Below are positions 8,523-18,080 of a DNA stretch of 64,000 bases, one piece after another (position 1 is the first letter of the stretch; the number at the start of each line of letters is the position of its first letter). The notes beneath the pieces were generated by a model. The model was not told where the DNA came from. It made no database searches and was given only the letters and a program-made list of their open reading frames with translations. The translations under genes were made by a program, and so were the position numbers. Source of the stretch: an uncultured Rhizobiaceae group bacterium. Lineage in GTDB: Bacteria > Pseudomonadota > Alphaproteobacteria > Rhizobiales > Rhizobiaceae. Location of the stretch: contig CALHBJ010000010.1 in NCBI GenBank assembly GCA_937930845.1, positions 1 through 64,000 of the forward strand, given 5' to 3'.

Positions 8523-9860
8523 ATGGACCATAAGAAACAGGCCGCAACTATTCCAACTTCCCGGCTGTTTCTCTATGCATTGCCAGCAGTGCCCCTCGCC
8601 GCGCTGACATTTCCGCTCTATTCGTTCATCCCAACATTTTACGCCGAAGCCCTAGGTCTTTCCCTGGCTTCAATCGGGTTCGTCCTGTTTGCAGTGAGGG
8701 CTTTTGACGCGATCAATGATCCGCTCATCGGCTGGTTGTCAGACCGTTTCAGGCCAGCATTTGGCCGCCGTCGCACCTGGTTTGCCCTCTCCATCCCCGT
8801 CATCATGATTGGCGTGTGGAAATTGTTCTGGCCCCCTGTGGACGCCACGGTGAATTATGTGGGCATTTGGACGCTGGTTCTTTCAATTGGCTACACAGGC
8901 GCAATCCTTTCCTACACCGCATGGGGAGCGGAACTGGAAACCAGCTATGCGGGGCGATCACGGGTCGCCTCCACCCGCGAAGCGCTCACACTCATTGGCG
9001 TGGTTGCCGCAATCATCATTCCATTTGCCCTGGGGTGGGCCGATGCTGGCGAGTTCCACGGCTTTGCGCTCCTGGCCACAATCATTGTTGTTACGTTGCC
9101 CATTTTTGCAATTGCCACGCTATATGGTGTTGTTGAGCCGAGAGAATATACCCGCCAGCGCATCAGCCTGCGTGAGGGCTTGAGCCATATGAGCAAAAAT
9201 GCCCCGTTTCGGCGTTTACTGCTGGCTTTTCTGCTCAACGGGTTTGCCAATTCCATACCGGCTACCCTGTTTCTCCTTTACGCCGCCCAGCGCCTTGGCA
9301 TGGGCGATGAACGCGGCCTTTACATCTTGATCTATTTCGCCTTTGGCATTGTTGGCGTACCCCTGTGGAATGCGGTGGCCAACAGAACCAGCAAACATCG
9401 TGCCTGGTGTCTGGCCATGCTGTTCGCCATGCTTGTCTTCAGCCCCACGCCTTTCCTGTCGCAAGGCGATGCGGTTGCATTTGGCATTATATGCGTGTTG
9501 TCGGGCCTCACACTTGGTGCCGATCTAACGCTCCCGGCCGCCATACAGGCTGATGTGATTGACGTGGATACGGCGCGTTCAGGTGAGCAACGTTCCGGCG
9601 CGTATTTTGCCATCTGGAGCCTGGCCACAAAAATGGCGCTGGCGCTGACAATCGTGACCATTTTGCCGTTTCTGGAATTCATCGGCTTCTCGGCAAGCGA
9701 TTCATCCGCCTCGTCCCCCGTCAGCATTGTCTGGCTTGGATTTATCTATGGCTGGGGCGCGATCGCCCTTAAAATTCCAGCCGTTGTGCTTATCTGGAAC
9801 TTTCCCATAGGTCGCGCCGAAGTAGATGCCCTGCGGGCATCCATCGACAGGCCATCATAA
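8523..9860 (+). CDS. MFS transporter, GPH (glycoside-pentoside-hexuronide) type
   Basis: A 445-residue polytopic inner-membrane protein with about 12 predicted helices. The GPH signatures are visible: FDAINDPLIGWLSDRFRP followed by FGRRRTWFALSIP after helix 2, and DVIDVDTARSGEQRSGAYFA in the second half, matching the melibiose-carrier-like loop. Such proteins usually couple solute uptake to Na+ or H+. The substrate cannot be deduced. Members next to cfa and photolyase genes in Alphaproteobacteria are uncharacterised and may move lipids or small organic solutes; that is speculation. Start ATG at 8523 as in the ORF track. Confidence 0.88.
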   Translation: MDHKKQAATIPTSRLFLYALPAVPLAALTFPLYSFIPTFYAEALGLSLASIGFVLFAVRAFDAINDPLIGWLSDRFRPAFGRRRTWFALSIPVIMIGVWKLFWPPVDATVNYVGIWTLVLSIGYTGAILSYTAWGAELETSYAGRSRVASTREALTLIGVVAAIIIPFALGWADAGEFHGFALLATIIVVTLPIFAIATLYGVVEPREYTRQRISLREGLSHMSKNAPFRRLLLAFLLNGFANSIPATLFLLYAAQRLGMGDERGLYILIYFAFGIVGVPLWNAVANRTSKHRAWCLAMLFAMLVFSPTPFLSQGDAVAFGIICVLSGLTLGADLTLPAAIQADVIDVDTARSGEQRSGAYFAIWSLATKMALALTIVTILPFLEFIGFSASDSSASSPVSIVWLGFIYGWGAIALKIPAVVLIWNFPIGRAEVDALRASIDRPS

Positions 9861-9965
9861 CGAAAATTCTTGCTCCACATCGGCCCTCCTTTTGCACTTC
9901 CATTGCTTGCGACCAAAGCCCTGCAGGCGTAGTTTTGCGCAAATCAAATTCCGGACTGGACCATT

Positions 9966-11009
9966 ATGAGCATCAACAAATCCGTCATTGACCTGATCGG
10001 CAACACACCCCTCATCCGCCTCAACAAGGTTTCTGACGAAACAGGCTGCGAAATTCTGGGAAAGGCTGAATTCCTGAACCCCGGCCAATCGGTCAAAGAC
10101 CGTGCTGCCCTGTCGATCATTCGCCAGGCCGAACGCGAAGGCTCAATTCGGCCCGGCGGCATTATCGTGGAAGGCACCGCAGGCAATACCGGCATCGGCC
10201 TCGCCATGGTAGGCAATGCGCTGGGATATCGTTCCGTTATTGTTATTCCAGACAGCCAAAGCCAGGAAAAGAAAGATGCCATTCGTGCCTTTGGCGCAGA
10301 GCTGATTGAAGTGCCGCCCAAACCCTATAGCAATCCAAACAATTTCGTGCGCCTGTCCGGCAGGCTTGCCGAACAATTAAACAAGACCCACGATGCAGGT
10401 GCCGTGTGGGCCAACCAGTTTGACAACACGGCCAATCGTCAGGCCCATATCGATACAACAGGCCCGGAAATCTGGGACCAGACCGATGGTAAAGTGGACG
10501 CATTCATCTGCGCTTGCGGCAGCGGCGGCACACTGGCAGGCGTGGCATCGGCCCTGCGCGAACGCAATCCAATCATCAAGATTGGCCTTGCGGACCCAGG
10601 TGGCGCGGCACTTTATGGCTATTACGCCCATGGCGAATTGAAAGCCGAGGGCACATCCATATCGGAAGGCATCGGCCAGGGCCGCATTACGGCCAACCTG
10701 GAAGGTCTGGAAGTGGATTTCCCCTATCGTATTTCAGATAATGAAGCCCTGCCCATTGTGTTCGATCTGATGGAACAGGAAGGACTGGTTCTGGGGGGAT
10801 CGTCCGGCATCAACATCGCGGGCGCCGTGCGTCTGGCAAAGGAACTGGGGCCCGGCCACACCATTGTCACCATCCTGTGTGACTACGGCACCCGCTATCA
10901 GGCCAAACTGTTCAATCCCGAATTCCTGCGTTCCAAGGATTTGCCCGTTGCGGCATGGATGGAAAACCGGCCCAACATCGACATTCCCTTTGAAGAGGTT
11001 CCTGAATGA
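9966..11009 (+). CDS. cysK: Cysteine synthase (O-acetylserine sulfhydrylase) family
   Basis: A fold-type II PLP enzyme of 347 residues that makes L-cysteine from O-acetyl-L-serine and sulfide. Visible motifs are IGNTPLIRLNKV, the PLP lysine in LNPGQSVKDRAAL, the substrate loop VEGTAGNTGIGLA, the phosphate-binding CGSGGTLAGVASAL, and EGLVLGGSSGINIAGA. It is longer than E. coli CysK (about 323 aa) because of a C-terminal extension (LFNPEFLRSKDLPVAAWMEN). That places it in the longer CysK-like group, and an O-acetylserine-dependent rather than cystathionine role is likely but not certain. Its stop overlaps the alaX start (ATGA), so the two are translationally coupled. Confidence 0.92.
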   Translation: MSINKSVIDLIGNTPLIRLNKVSDETGCEILGKAEFLNPGQSVKDRAALSIIRQAEREGSIRPGGIIVEGTAGNTGIGLAMVGNALGYRSVIVIPDSQSQEKKDAIRAFGAELIEVPPKPYSNPNNFVRLSGRLAEQLNKTHDAGAVWANQFDNTANRQAHIDTTGPEIWDQTDGKVDAFICACGSGGTLAGVASALRERNPIIKIGLADPGGAALYGYYAHGELKAEGTSISEGIGQGRITANLEGLEVDFPYRISDNEALPIVFDLMEQEGLVLGGSSGINIAGAVRLAKELGPGHTIVTILCDYGTRYQAKLFNPEFLRSKDLPVAAWMENRPNIDIPFEEVPE

Positions 11010-11740
11010 CGGTTCCGCTATTTGCCAGCGATGCCTATCTGTCAACCTGTGATGCACGGGTAACCACTATAACGGAAAACAACGGCATCATTCTTGATCA
11101 AACCGTTTTCTACGCCACAAGTGGCGGACAGTCCGGTGACAGTGGTTTTCTTGAATGGGAAGATGGCAGCAAGACTGAAATTGAAGTGGCGTCCTATGAA
11201 CCGGGCAACAAAACCAGGATCATCCATGTGCCGGTTGAAGACGCCCAATTGCCGGAAGCCGGCGCGAAACTGGTGGCCCATATCGATTGGGAGCGCCGCT
11301 ACGACCTGATGCGCATGCATACGGCCTGTCATTTGCTATCGGTCGTTTGTCCAATGCCCATCACAGGTGCAGCAGTTTCGGTGAGCGACAGCCGCATCGA
11401 TTTTGACATGACGGAGACCGCGGACAAGGGCGAACTTACCGACAAAATTCAGGCACTGGTTGAAGCCAATCATCCCGTTTACACGCGCTGGATCGAGGAA
11501 GCCGAACTGGATGCCAATCCCGGGCTGGTAAAGTCAAAGAACGTAAAGCCCCCACGCGGTATTGGAAAAATCCGCCTTGTGTGCATCGGTGATGAGGCCG
11601 CAATCGACTCCCAGCCCTGTGGCGGCACCCATGTGGGCGAAACGCGGGAAATCGGTGAGATCCATATCGGCAAAATCGAGAAAAAGGGACGTGAAAACCG
11701 CCGGATGCGCTTGCGCTTTGGCCCCCTCCCCCAAACCTGA
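11006..11740 (+). CDS. alaX: AlaX-type alanyl-tRNA editing hydrolase
   Basis: A 244-residue free-standing editing domain that hydrolyses mischarged Ser- or Gly-tRNA-Ala in trans. It shows the AlaRS-like N-terminal motif DQTVFYATSGGQSGDSG (about residues 32-48). The zinc ligands are in MRMHTACHLL (HxxxH, about residues 107-111) and in SQPCGGTHVGE (Cys and His, about residues 207-211). The size and the N-terminal beta-barrel fit AlaX-M. ATGA overlap with cysK couples its translation to cysteine synthesis, and sseA follows after 11 nt. The pairing with a serine-derived pathway is notable because serine is the main mischarging substrate. Confidence 0.92.
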   Translation: MTVPLFASDAYLSTCDARVTTITENNGIILDQTVFYATSGGQSGDSGFLEWEDGSKTEIEVASYEPGNKTRIIHVPVEDAQLPEAGAKLVAHIDWERRYDLMRMHTACHLLSVVCPMPITGAAVSVSDSRIDFDMTETADKGELTDKIQALVEANHPVYTRWIEEAELDANPGLVKSKNVKPPRGIGKIRLVCIGDEAAIDSQPCGGTHVGETREIGEIHIGKIEKKGRENRRMRLRFGPLPQT

Positions 11741-11751
11741 AAGAGCACCCC

Positions 11752-12600
11752 ATGAGTACCCAAAATCCGTTTCTGGTAGATACCGACTGGCTGCTCGCCC
11801 GTCTGGATAATCCTGATGTCTCCATTGTGGATGCATCATGGTATCTGCCGAACATGAACCGCGATGGCCGCGCAGAATTTGATGCGCAACACATTCCAGG
11901 TGCCGTATTTTTTGACATCGACAAAATCGTTGATCCCGCGTCCACCCTTCCCCATGCCCTTGCTCCAGCTGACATATTCGCCAAGGCCGTTGGGGAACTC
12001 GGCATTTCAGACCAAAACACCATTGTCGTTTATGACGGGATGGGTCTGTTTTCCGCCGCCCGCGCCTGGTGGAATTTTCGTGTCATGGGGGCCACAAAAG
12101 TGGTCCTGCTTGATGGCGGACTGCCCAAATGGATTGAAGACCGCTTGCCGATTGAATCAGGCTCCGCACCAATTGCACCTCGAAAATTTGAGGCCAAATT
12201 CAATCCCAATGCAGTCGCCGATCTGGCAAAGATGCAGTCTGTCGTCCAGTCTCGCACCATGCAGGTGGCAGACGCGCGCCCTGCACCGCGCTTCTCCGGC
12301 GAACAGCCAGAACCGCGCCCCGGTGTGCGCTCAGGCCATATGCCCGGTGCGCACTCACTGCCATTCGACAAACTGGTCGTGGATGGAAAATTGCTGGAAG
12401 CGGACCAGTTGCGCGAAGCTTTTCAGGCCCAGGGCATCGATCTTTCCAAACCCATCGCGACTAGCTGCGGGTCCGGTGTCACCGCATCAATTATCACCCT
12501 GGCACTTGAGACACTGGGCCACAGCAACCACGTGCTTTACGATGGATCATGGGCCGAATGGGGCACCCAGAAGGATACCCCGGTGGTGACCGGAGACTGA
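11752..12600 (+). CDS. sseA: 3-Mercaptopyruvate / thiosulfate sulfurtransferase
   Basis: A 282-residue tandem rhodanese. The N-terminal inactive domain (about residues 8-140) includes IPGAVFFDIDKI and VYDGMGLFSAARAWW. The C-terminal domain (about 160-280) has RSGHMPGAHSLPF and the catalytic Cys in the loop TSCGSGVTASI. CGSGVT is the mercaptopyruvate-type loop rather than the CRKGVT of thiosulfate sulfurtransferase. It transfers sulfane sulfur from 3-mercaptopyruvate to thiol acceptors. It is the last gene of the cysK-alaX-sseA unit, consistent with cysteine turnover. Confidence 0.93.
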   Translation: MSTQNPFLVDTDWLLARLDNPDVSIVDASWYLPNMNRDGRAEFDAQHIPGAVFFDIDKIVDPASTLPHALAPADIFAKAVGELGISDQNTIVVYDGMGLFSAARAWWNFRVMGATKVVLLDGGLPKWIEDRLPIESGSAPIAPRKFEAKFNPNAVADLAKMQSVVQSRTMQVADARPAPRFSGEQPEPRPGVRSGHMPGAHSLPFDKLVVDGKLLEADQLREAFQAQGIDLSKPIATSCGSGVTASIITLALETLGHSNHVLYDGSWAEWGTQKDTPVVTGD

Positions 12601-12658
12601 TACGATCAGCAAGGTGATGTTTCACCCCTGCCAGGACATGGGCGCATTGAGCTAATCA

Positions 12659-12675
12659 CCGGGCAGAACGCCCGG
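12659..12675. terminator. Candidate hairpin between convergent sseA and L,D-transpeptidase genes
   Basis: CCGGGC-AGAAC-GCCCGG forms a perfect 6-bp stem with a 5-nt loop in the 104-nt gap between convergent genes. There is no clear T-run on either side, so function as a terminator is only possible. Confidence 0.3.
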
Positions 12676-12704
12676 CCACCGGATCTTTAAGAATGTGGAA
12701 TGCG

Positions 12705-13517
12705 CTAGCGCGAAGCGATCATGTCATTATTGACATAGTCACGCACCAACACCTGGCCCTTAGTGCCCACGCGGCCATAGAGGTCCATCACGTCCTGATT
12801 GATCATTCTAAAACAACCCGACGAAGCAGCCTTGCCGATTGAATAAGGCTTTGTGGTTCCGTGAATGCGATACAACGTATCGCGGCCATCCTTGAACAGA
12901 TACATGGCACGTGCACCAAGAGGATTGTCTGTACTCCCCTTCAGTCCATCAGCGTATTTTTTCAGTTCAGGTTTGCGCTCGATCATTTCCGCTGGCGGTG
13001 TCCAGGTCGGCCATTTTTGCTTCCACTGGAGCACCGAATTGCCGGTCCAGCCATAACCTTCCTTGCCCACAGCAATGCCGTAGCGCATGGCCATGCCGCC
13101 GGGCTCGACCAGATACAGCAATTTCTGCCGGGCATCGACAACAATGGTTCCAGGCTTTTCCGGTCCAAAATAGCGAACCTGCTGGCGTAAATAGCGAGAA
13201 TTCATCTTGGTATAATCAAACGCAGGAACGAACACCTCGCCATCCTGCACCGAACTATAAATAGAGGCGTAATCAAACTGTTGCGGTTGTGGCCGCGCGT
13301 TTATAGCCGCATCACGGATCCGATAGCTGCGCTGGTCACTGGTCAACTGGCTCACCTTGGGCGGCGATGTCAGCGCGGCATAGGCAGATGTGGAAGTGCT
13401 GGTGGTCGATGAACACCCTTGCGCGACCAATGCGGCCCCCAACAGCGCCACGATCGTTGCTGGCCGCAGGGCATCGCCCAACGAAAATCTGGATTTATCA
13501 TTTTGAATATCAGTCAT
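12705..13517 (-). CDS. L,D-transpeptidase (YkuD/ErfK family)
   Basis: A 270-residue periplasmic enzyme predicted to make 3-3 peptidoglycan cross-links or attach proteins to the wall. The YkuD domain (about residues 120-265) has the catalytic HxnSxGCxR block: IHGTTKPYSIGKAASSGCFR contains the His and, 17 residues on, the nucleophilic Cys. The N-terminus has a basic stretch, a hydrophobic segment (ATIVALLGAALVAQGC) and then Ser/Thr-rich sequence, so it may be a lipoprotein with a weak lipobox (AQGC). The ORF track extends to 13619, but I prefer the ATG at 13517 (MTDIQND) because the upstream extension looks non-coding. Hyphomicrobiales rely heavily on L,D-transpeptidases. Confidence 0.9.
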   Translation of the reverse strand: MTDIQNDKSRFSLGDALRPATIVALLGAALVAQGCSSTTSTSTSAYAALTSPPKVSQLTSDQRSYRIRDAAINARPQPQQFDYASIYSSVQDGEVFVPAFDYTKMNSRYLRQQVRYFGPEKPGTIVVDARQKLLYLVEPGGMAMRYGIAVGKEGYGWTGNSVLQWKQKWPTWTPPAEMIERKPELKKYADGLKGSTDNPLGARAMYLFKDGRDTLYRIHGTTKPYSIGKAASSGCFRMINQDVMDLYGRVGTKGQVLVRDYVNNDMIASR

Positions 13518-13692
13518 TGCGCACTCACTAGCCCGACGAGATAAGATCGAATATCGATCAGCTTTCTGCCCCGGATACACGCATATCGGCATGTATTTGA
13601 GTGCTATTGTGCACAACAAAACGTGCGCGAGTCAAAATATTCACCATCTTATGGTTTCCACGCCAGGCTGCCTGGCGGGTCGTCCAAAAGAT

Positions 13693-13723
13693 AAAAGGCC
13701 GCGACGGAAACCGTCACGGCCTT
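13693..13723 (-). terminator. rho-independent terminator of rpoC
   Basis: On the minus strand AAGGCCGTGACGG-TTT-CCGTCGCGGCCTT forms a 13-bp stem with one mismatch, followed by TTATCTTTT. It begins 33 nt past the rpoC stop codon. rpoC is therefore the end of its operon here, rather than reading into rpsL/rpsG. Confidence 0.88.
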
Positions 13724-13755
13724 CTACATGTTTGAATTATTTAGGCTTTAGAGCC

Positions 13756-16700
13756 TTATTCAGCGGCCTCGCCTTCGCTCATATCCGCCAGCATTGCTGC
13801 TTCGGCTTCCTGAACCTTGCGCTCTTCCTCGATGATCAAATCATCGCGAGAATTGGCAACACGGCGTACCTGGTTCATCACACCGCCCGTACCGGCCGGG
13901 ATCAGACGACCCACAATCACGTTCTCTTTCAGGCCTTCCAGCGTATCGGACTTGCCGGCAACCGCCGCTTCCGTCAACACGCGGGTTGTTTCCTGGAACG
14001 ATGCCGCGGAGATGAAGGAACGTGTCTGCAACGACGCTTTCGTGATGCCCAGCAAAACCGGCTCGCCAACCGCAGGCGCACGGCCTTCTTCGGCAAGTTT
14101 TTCGTTCATCAGGTCCATTTCGATGCGGTCCATCTGTTCGCCTTTCACAAGACCGGACTCGCCCGGCTCGGAAATTTCGACCTTCTGGAGCATCTGACGC
14201 ACGATGACTTCGATGTGCTTGTCGTTGATGCCAACGCCCTGCAATCGATAGACTTCCTGCACTTCGTCAACCAGATAGGACGCCAACGCTTCAACGCCTT
14301 TGACCGCAAGAATGTCATGCGGCGCAGGGTTGCCGTCGAGCAGATAGTCGCCCTTCTCGATTGGATCGCCATCCTGGTGGTGGAACGGCTTGCCTTTCGG
14401 GATGAGATGCTCGACCGGTTCAACGGTCTCGTCATTTGGCTCAATGTGGATCCGGCGCTTGTTCTTGTAGTCACGGCCAAAACGGATGGTTCCGTCAATT
14501 TCCGCAATCACAGCCGCGTCTTTTGGACGCCGTGCTTCAAACAATTCCGCCACCCGCGGCAAACCACCGGTGATGTCTTTGGTCTTGGCACTTTCCAGAG
14601 GCACACGGGCCAGCACGTCACCGGCATGAACCGCTGCATCTGGCTCGACCGACAGAATTGCGTCCACAGAAAGCAGGAAGCGGGCTTCGCCCCCCTGTTC
14701 CGATGTGACCACATTGCCCTTGGCATCCTTCACCACGAGAGCTGGTTTAAGATCAGCCCCGCGCGGGTTGGTGCGCCAGTCAATGACCATGCGCTTGACG
14801 ATACCGGTATTCTCATCGGCAGATTCTGAAACGGAAACACCTTCAATCAGATCTTCAAACTCAACCGTGCCGCCAGCAGGCGTCAAAATTGGGCGTGTGT
14901 AGGGATCCCATTCAGCGATACGCTCGCCCTGGTTGACCTTGTCACCATCATCCACATGCAAACGCGAACCATAAGTGAGACGATGAACCGCCCGCTCATT
15001 GCCCTGCTCGTCGAGGATGAGGATCGCCATATTGCGGCCCATCGCCATCAGACGGTTATCGGAATCGCGCACAACGTTGCGGTTGCGCACTTTAACGACA
15101 CCTTCATAGGAAGCTTCGATGAAGGAGGAATCCACAACCTGTGCCGTACCACCAATGTGGAAGGTACGCATGGTCAACTGGGTTCCAGGCTCACCGATGG
15201 ACTGGGCAGCGATAACGCCGACAGCTTCACCCATATTAACGGGTGTGCCCCGTGCCAGGTCACGGCCATAACAGGTTGCGCAAATGCCGGTGCGGGTTTC
15301 ACATGTCAGAGCCGAGCGGATTTTCACCTGCTGAATTCCAGCTTCCTCAATGCGGGCCGCGTCAGTTTCTTCAATCGACTGCCCCGCAGCAACAATCACT
15401 TCCCCGGTTTCGGGGTGGGTGATCTCTTCTGCAGAAGCACGACCGGAGATACGCTGGCTCAAGGATGCAACCATTTGGCCGGCATCCACAATGGCTTGCA
15501 TTGTGAGGCCGTTCTCGGTGCCACAATCGGTTTCGTTGATGATGCAATCCTGAGCCACGTCAACCAGACGGCGGGTCAGATAACCGGAGTTTGCAGTTTT
15601 CAGAGCCGTGTCAGCGAGACCTTTACGGGCACCGTGGGTGGAGTTGAAGTACTCCATCACAGACAAGCCTTCTTTAAAGTTCGAGATGATCGGCGTTTCG
15701 ATGATCTCACCGGAAGGCTTGGCCATCAGGCCGCGCATTCCCGCAAGCTGTTTCATCTGAGCTGGCGAACCACGCGCCCCGGAGCGGGACATCATGTACA
15801 CCGAGTTCATCTGCAACTGGCGACCATTTTCATCGAACTTGGTTTCCTGCAGGCCACTCATCATTTCGTCGGCAACCTTGTCGCCGCATTTCGCCCAGGC
15901 ATCCACAACCTTGTTGTATTTTTCGCCCTGGGTGATGAGACCATCATTATACTGCTGCTCAAATTCCTTGGCTTGCGCCTGGGTATCGGCAACCAGTTTT
16001 TCCTTGGTGGGCGGAATGACCATGTCATCCTTACCAAAGGAAATCCCGGCCTTACACGCCTGCTCGAAACCAAGCTTCATGATCTGGTCACAGAAGATGA
16101 CCGTGTCTTTCTGGCCGCAATTGCGGTAAACCTTGTCGATCATCGCGGAGATGTTCTTCTTGGTCATTTCCTGATTGACGATGTCCATGCCAACGCCAAC
16201 CTGGCGCGGCAGAAGTTCTGCCATCATCATCCGGCCCGGCGTTGTATCGTGCAGCTCGTTGACGAGATTGCCTTCCTCATCAACCGTTGTGAAACGGCCT
16301 TTGATTTTGGCATGCAGCGTCACGACGCCATTGTCGAGCGCGTGGCGCAATTCGCCCATATCAGCAAATGCCATGCCCTGTCCTGGCTCACCCTCTGCCT
16401 CAATCGACAGATAGTAGAGACCCAAAACGATGTCCTGCGACGGCACGATGATCGGCTGACCATTGGCCGGGTGCAGGATGTTGTTGGTGGACATCATCAA
16501 CACGCGCGCTTCCAGCTGTGCTTCCAGCGAAAGTGGCACGTGAACAGCCATCTGGTCGCCATCAAAGTCCGCGTTAAACGCCGCACAAACAAGCGGGTGC
16601 AGGTGAATGGCCTTGCCTTCAATCAGCACGGGCTCAAACGCCTGAATGCCAAGACGGTGAAGGGTTGGCGCACGGTTCAGCAGAACCGGATGCTCGCGGA

Positions 16701-17952
16701 TCACCTCGTCGAGAATATCCCAGACTTCGGGCTTTTCTTTCTCAACCAGCTTTTTCGCCTGTTTGACCGTGGATGAATAACCCTTGGCATCAAGACGCGC
16801 ATAGATGAACGGCTTGAACAGTTCCAGAGCCATTTTCTTGGGCAGGCCACACTGGTGCAGTTTGAGTTCTGGACCAACCACAATCACGGAACGGCCGGAA
16901 TAGTCGACGCGCTTGCCGAGCAGGTTTTGACGGAAACGCCCCTGCTTGCCTTTCAGCATGTCGGAAAGTGATTTCAACGGACGCTTGTTGGCACCTGTAA
17001 TGGTGCGGCCACGGCGACCATTGTCGAACAGCGCATCAACGGATTCCTGCAACATACGCTTTTCGTTGCGGATGATGATATCAGGCGCACGCAGTTCCAT
17101 CAGGCGTTTCAGACGGTTGTTCCGGTTGATCACCCGACGGTAAAGGTCGTTAAGATCAGAGGTTGCAAAGCGGCCACCATCCAGTGGCACCAGCGGACGC
17201 AGGTCCGGTGGAATCACAGGGATGGTTTTCATGATCATCCATTCCGGGCGGTTGCCGGAATCCAGGAACGCTTCGGCTGTTTTCAAGCGCTTCGACAGCT
17301 TCTTGTATTTCAGCTCGGAAGTCGTCGTGACGATCTCTTCGCGCAACTCATTGACGAGTTTTTCAAGATCAAGACCCGACAGCATCTCATGGATGGCTTC
17401 CGCGCCAATCATCGCTGTGAAGGAATCATCGCCATATTCTTCCTGGGCGATCATATGCTCTTCTTCGGTGAGCAGCTGGAACTCTTTCAGCGGTGTCAGG
17501 CCCGGTTCAATAACCACGAAATTCTCAAAATAGAGAACCCGCTCCAGGTCTTTCAGCGTGATGTCCAGCAACAGGCCAATGCGCGAAGGCAGTGATTTCA
17601 GAAACCAGATATGGGCAACCGGCGAGGCCAGGTCGATGTGGCCCATGCGCTCACGCCGCACCCGCGACAGGGTGACTTCAACGCCACATTTCTCGCAGAT
17701 AATACCCTTGTATTTCATACGCTTATATTTGCCGCACAGGCATTCGTAATCCTTGATCGGGCCAAAGATACGGGCGCAGAACAGGCCATCGCGCTCCGGT
17801 TTGAACGTGCGATAGTTGATGGTTTCCGGCTTTTTAATTTCGCCGAACGACCACGATAGAATTTTTTCCGGGCTGGCAATCGAAATCCGGATGGAATCGA
17901 AAGTCTGGGCAACAACCTGCGGATTGAAGAGATTCATGACCTCATGGTTCAT
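13756..17952 (-). CDS. rpoC: DNA-directed RNA polymerase subunit beta'
   Basis: Largest core subunit of RNA polymerase, 1398 residues with the start used here. The N-terminal zinc site is [19 protein letters not shown] (about residues 71-89). The catalytic Mg2+ loop is [12 protein letters not shown], the trigger-loop/bridge-helix region includes [19 protein letters not shown], and the second zinc site spans [15 protein letters not shown]. The ORF track begins at 18009; the ATG at 17952 ([11 protein letters not shown]) is preceded by AAAGGAG at good spacing and matches the usual alphaproteobacterial start. It lies 128 nt downstream of rpoB and ends in a strong terminator. Confidence 0.98.
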   Translation of the reverse strand: MNHEVMNLFNPQVVAQTFDSIRISIASPEKILSWSFGEIKKPETINYRTFKPERDGLFCARIFGPIKDYECLCGKYKRMKYKGIICEKCGVEVTLSRVRRERMGHIDLASPVAHIWFLKSLPSRIGLLLDITLKDLERVLYFENFVVIEPGLTPLKEFQLLTEEEHMIAQEEYGDDSFTAMIGAEAIHEMLSGLDLEKLVNELREEIVTTTSELKYKKLSKRLKTAEAFLDSGNRPEWMIMKTIPVIPPDLRPLVPLDGGRFATSDLNDLYRRVINRNNRLKRLMELRAPDIIIRNEKRMLQESVDALFDNGRRGRTITGANKRPLKSLSDMLKGKQGRFRQNLLGKRVDYSGRSVIVVGPELKLHQCGLPKKMALELFKPFIYARLDAKGYSSTVKQAKKLVEKEKPEVWDILDEVIREHPVLLNRAPTLHRLGIQAFEPVLIEGKAIHLHPLVCAAFNADFDGDQMAVHVPLSLEAQLEARVLMMSTNNILHPANGQPIIVPSQDIVLGLYYLSIEAEGEPGQGMAFADMGELRHALDNGVVTLHAKIKGRFTTVDEEGNLVNELHDTTPGRMMMAELLPRQVGVGMDIVNQEMTKKNISAMIDKVYRNCGQKDTVIFCDQIMKLGFEQACKAGISFGKDDMVIPPTKEKLVADTQAQAKEFEQQYNDGLITQGEKYNKVVDAWAKCGDKVADEMMSGLQETKFDENGRQLQMNSVYMMSRSGARGSPAQMKQLAGMRGLMAKPSGEIIETPIISNFKEGLSVMEYFNSTHGARKGLADTALKTANSGYLTRRLVDVAQDCIINETDCGTENGLTMQAIVDAGQMVASLSQRISGRASAEEITHPETGEVIVAAGQSIEETDAARIEEAGIQQVKIRSALTCETRTGICATCYGRDLARGTPVNMGEAVGVIAAQSIGEPGTQLTMRTFHIGGTAQVVDSSFIEASYEGVVKVRNRNVVRDSDNRLMAMGRNMAILILDEQGNERAVHRLTYGSRLHVDDGDKVNQGERIAEWDPYTRPILTPAGGTVEFEDLIEGVSVSESADENTGIVKRMVIDWRTNPRGADLKPALVVKDAKGNVVTSEQGGEARFLLSVDAILSVEPDAAVHAGDVLARVPLESAKTKDITGGLPRVAELFEARRPKDAAVIAEIDGTIRFGRDYKNKRRIHIEPNDETVEPVEHLIPKGKPFHHQDGDPIEKGDYLLDGNPAPHDILAVKGVEALASYLVDEVQEVYRLQGVGINDKHIEVIVRQMLQKVEISEPGESGLVKGEQMDRIEMDLMNEKLAEEGRAPAVGEPVLLGITKASLQTRSFISAASFQETTRVLTEAAVAGKSDTLEGLKENVIVGRLIPAGTGGVMNQVRRVANSRDDLIIEEERKVQEAEAAMLADMSEGEAAE

Positions 17953-18080
17953 GTGGAGTTCTCCTTTTGGGGACTTTGGCCCCTTGGTAATTCTGTTTCT
18001 TGTAACCACGCTTCGCGGGTTACCGGCAGATTGGAAAGGCAGCAGGGCTTAATCCGACGCCGCCTCTCCTGTTGTTCGGT

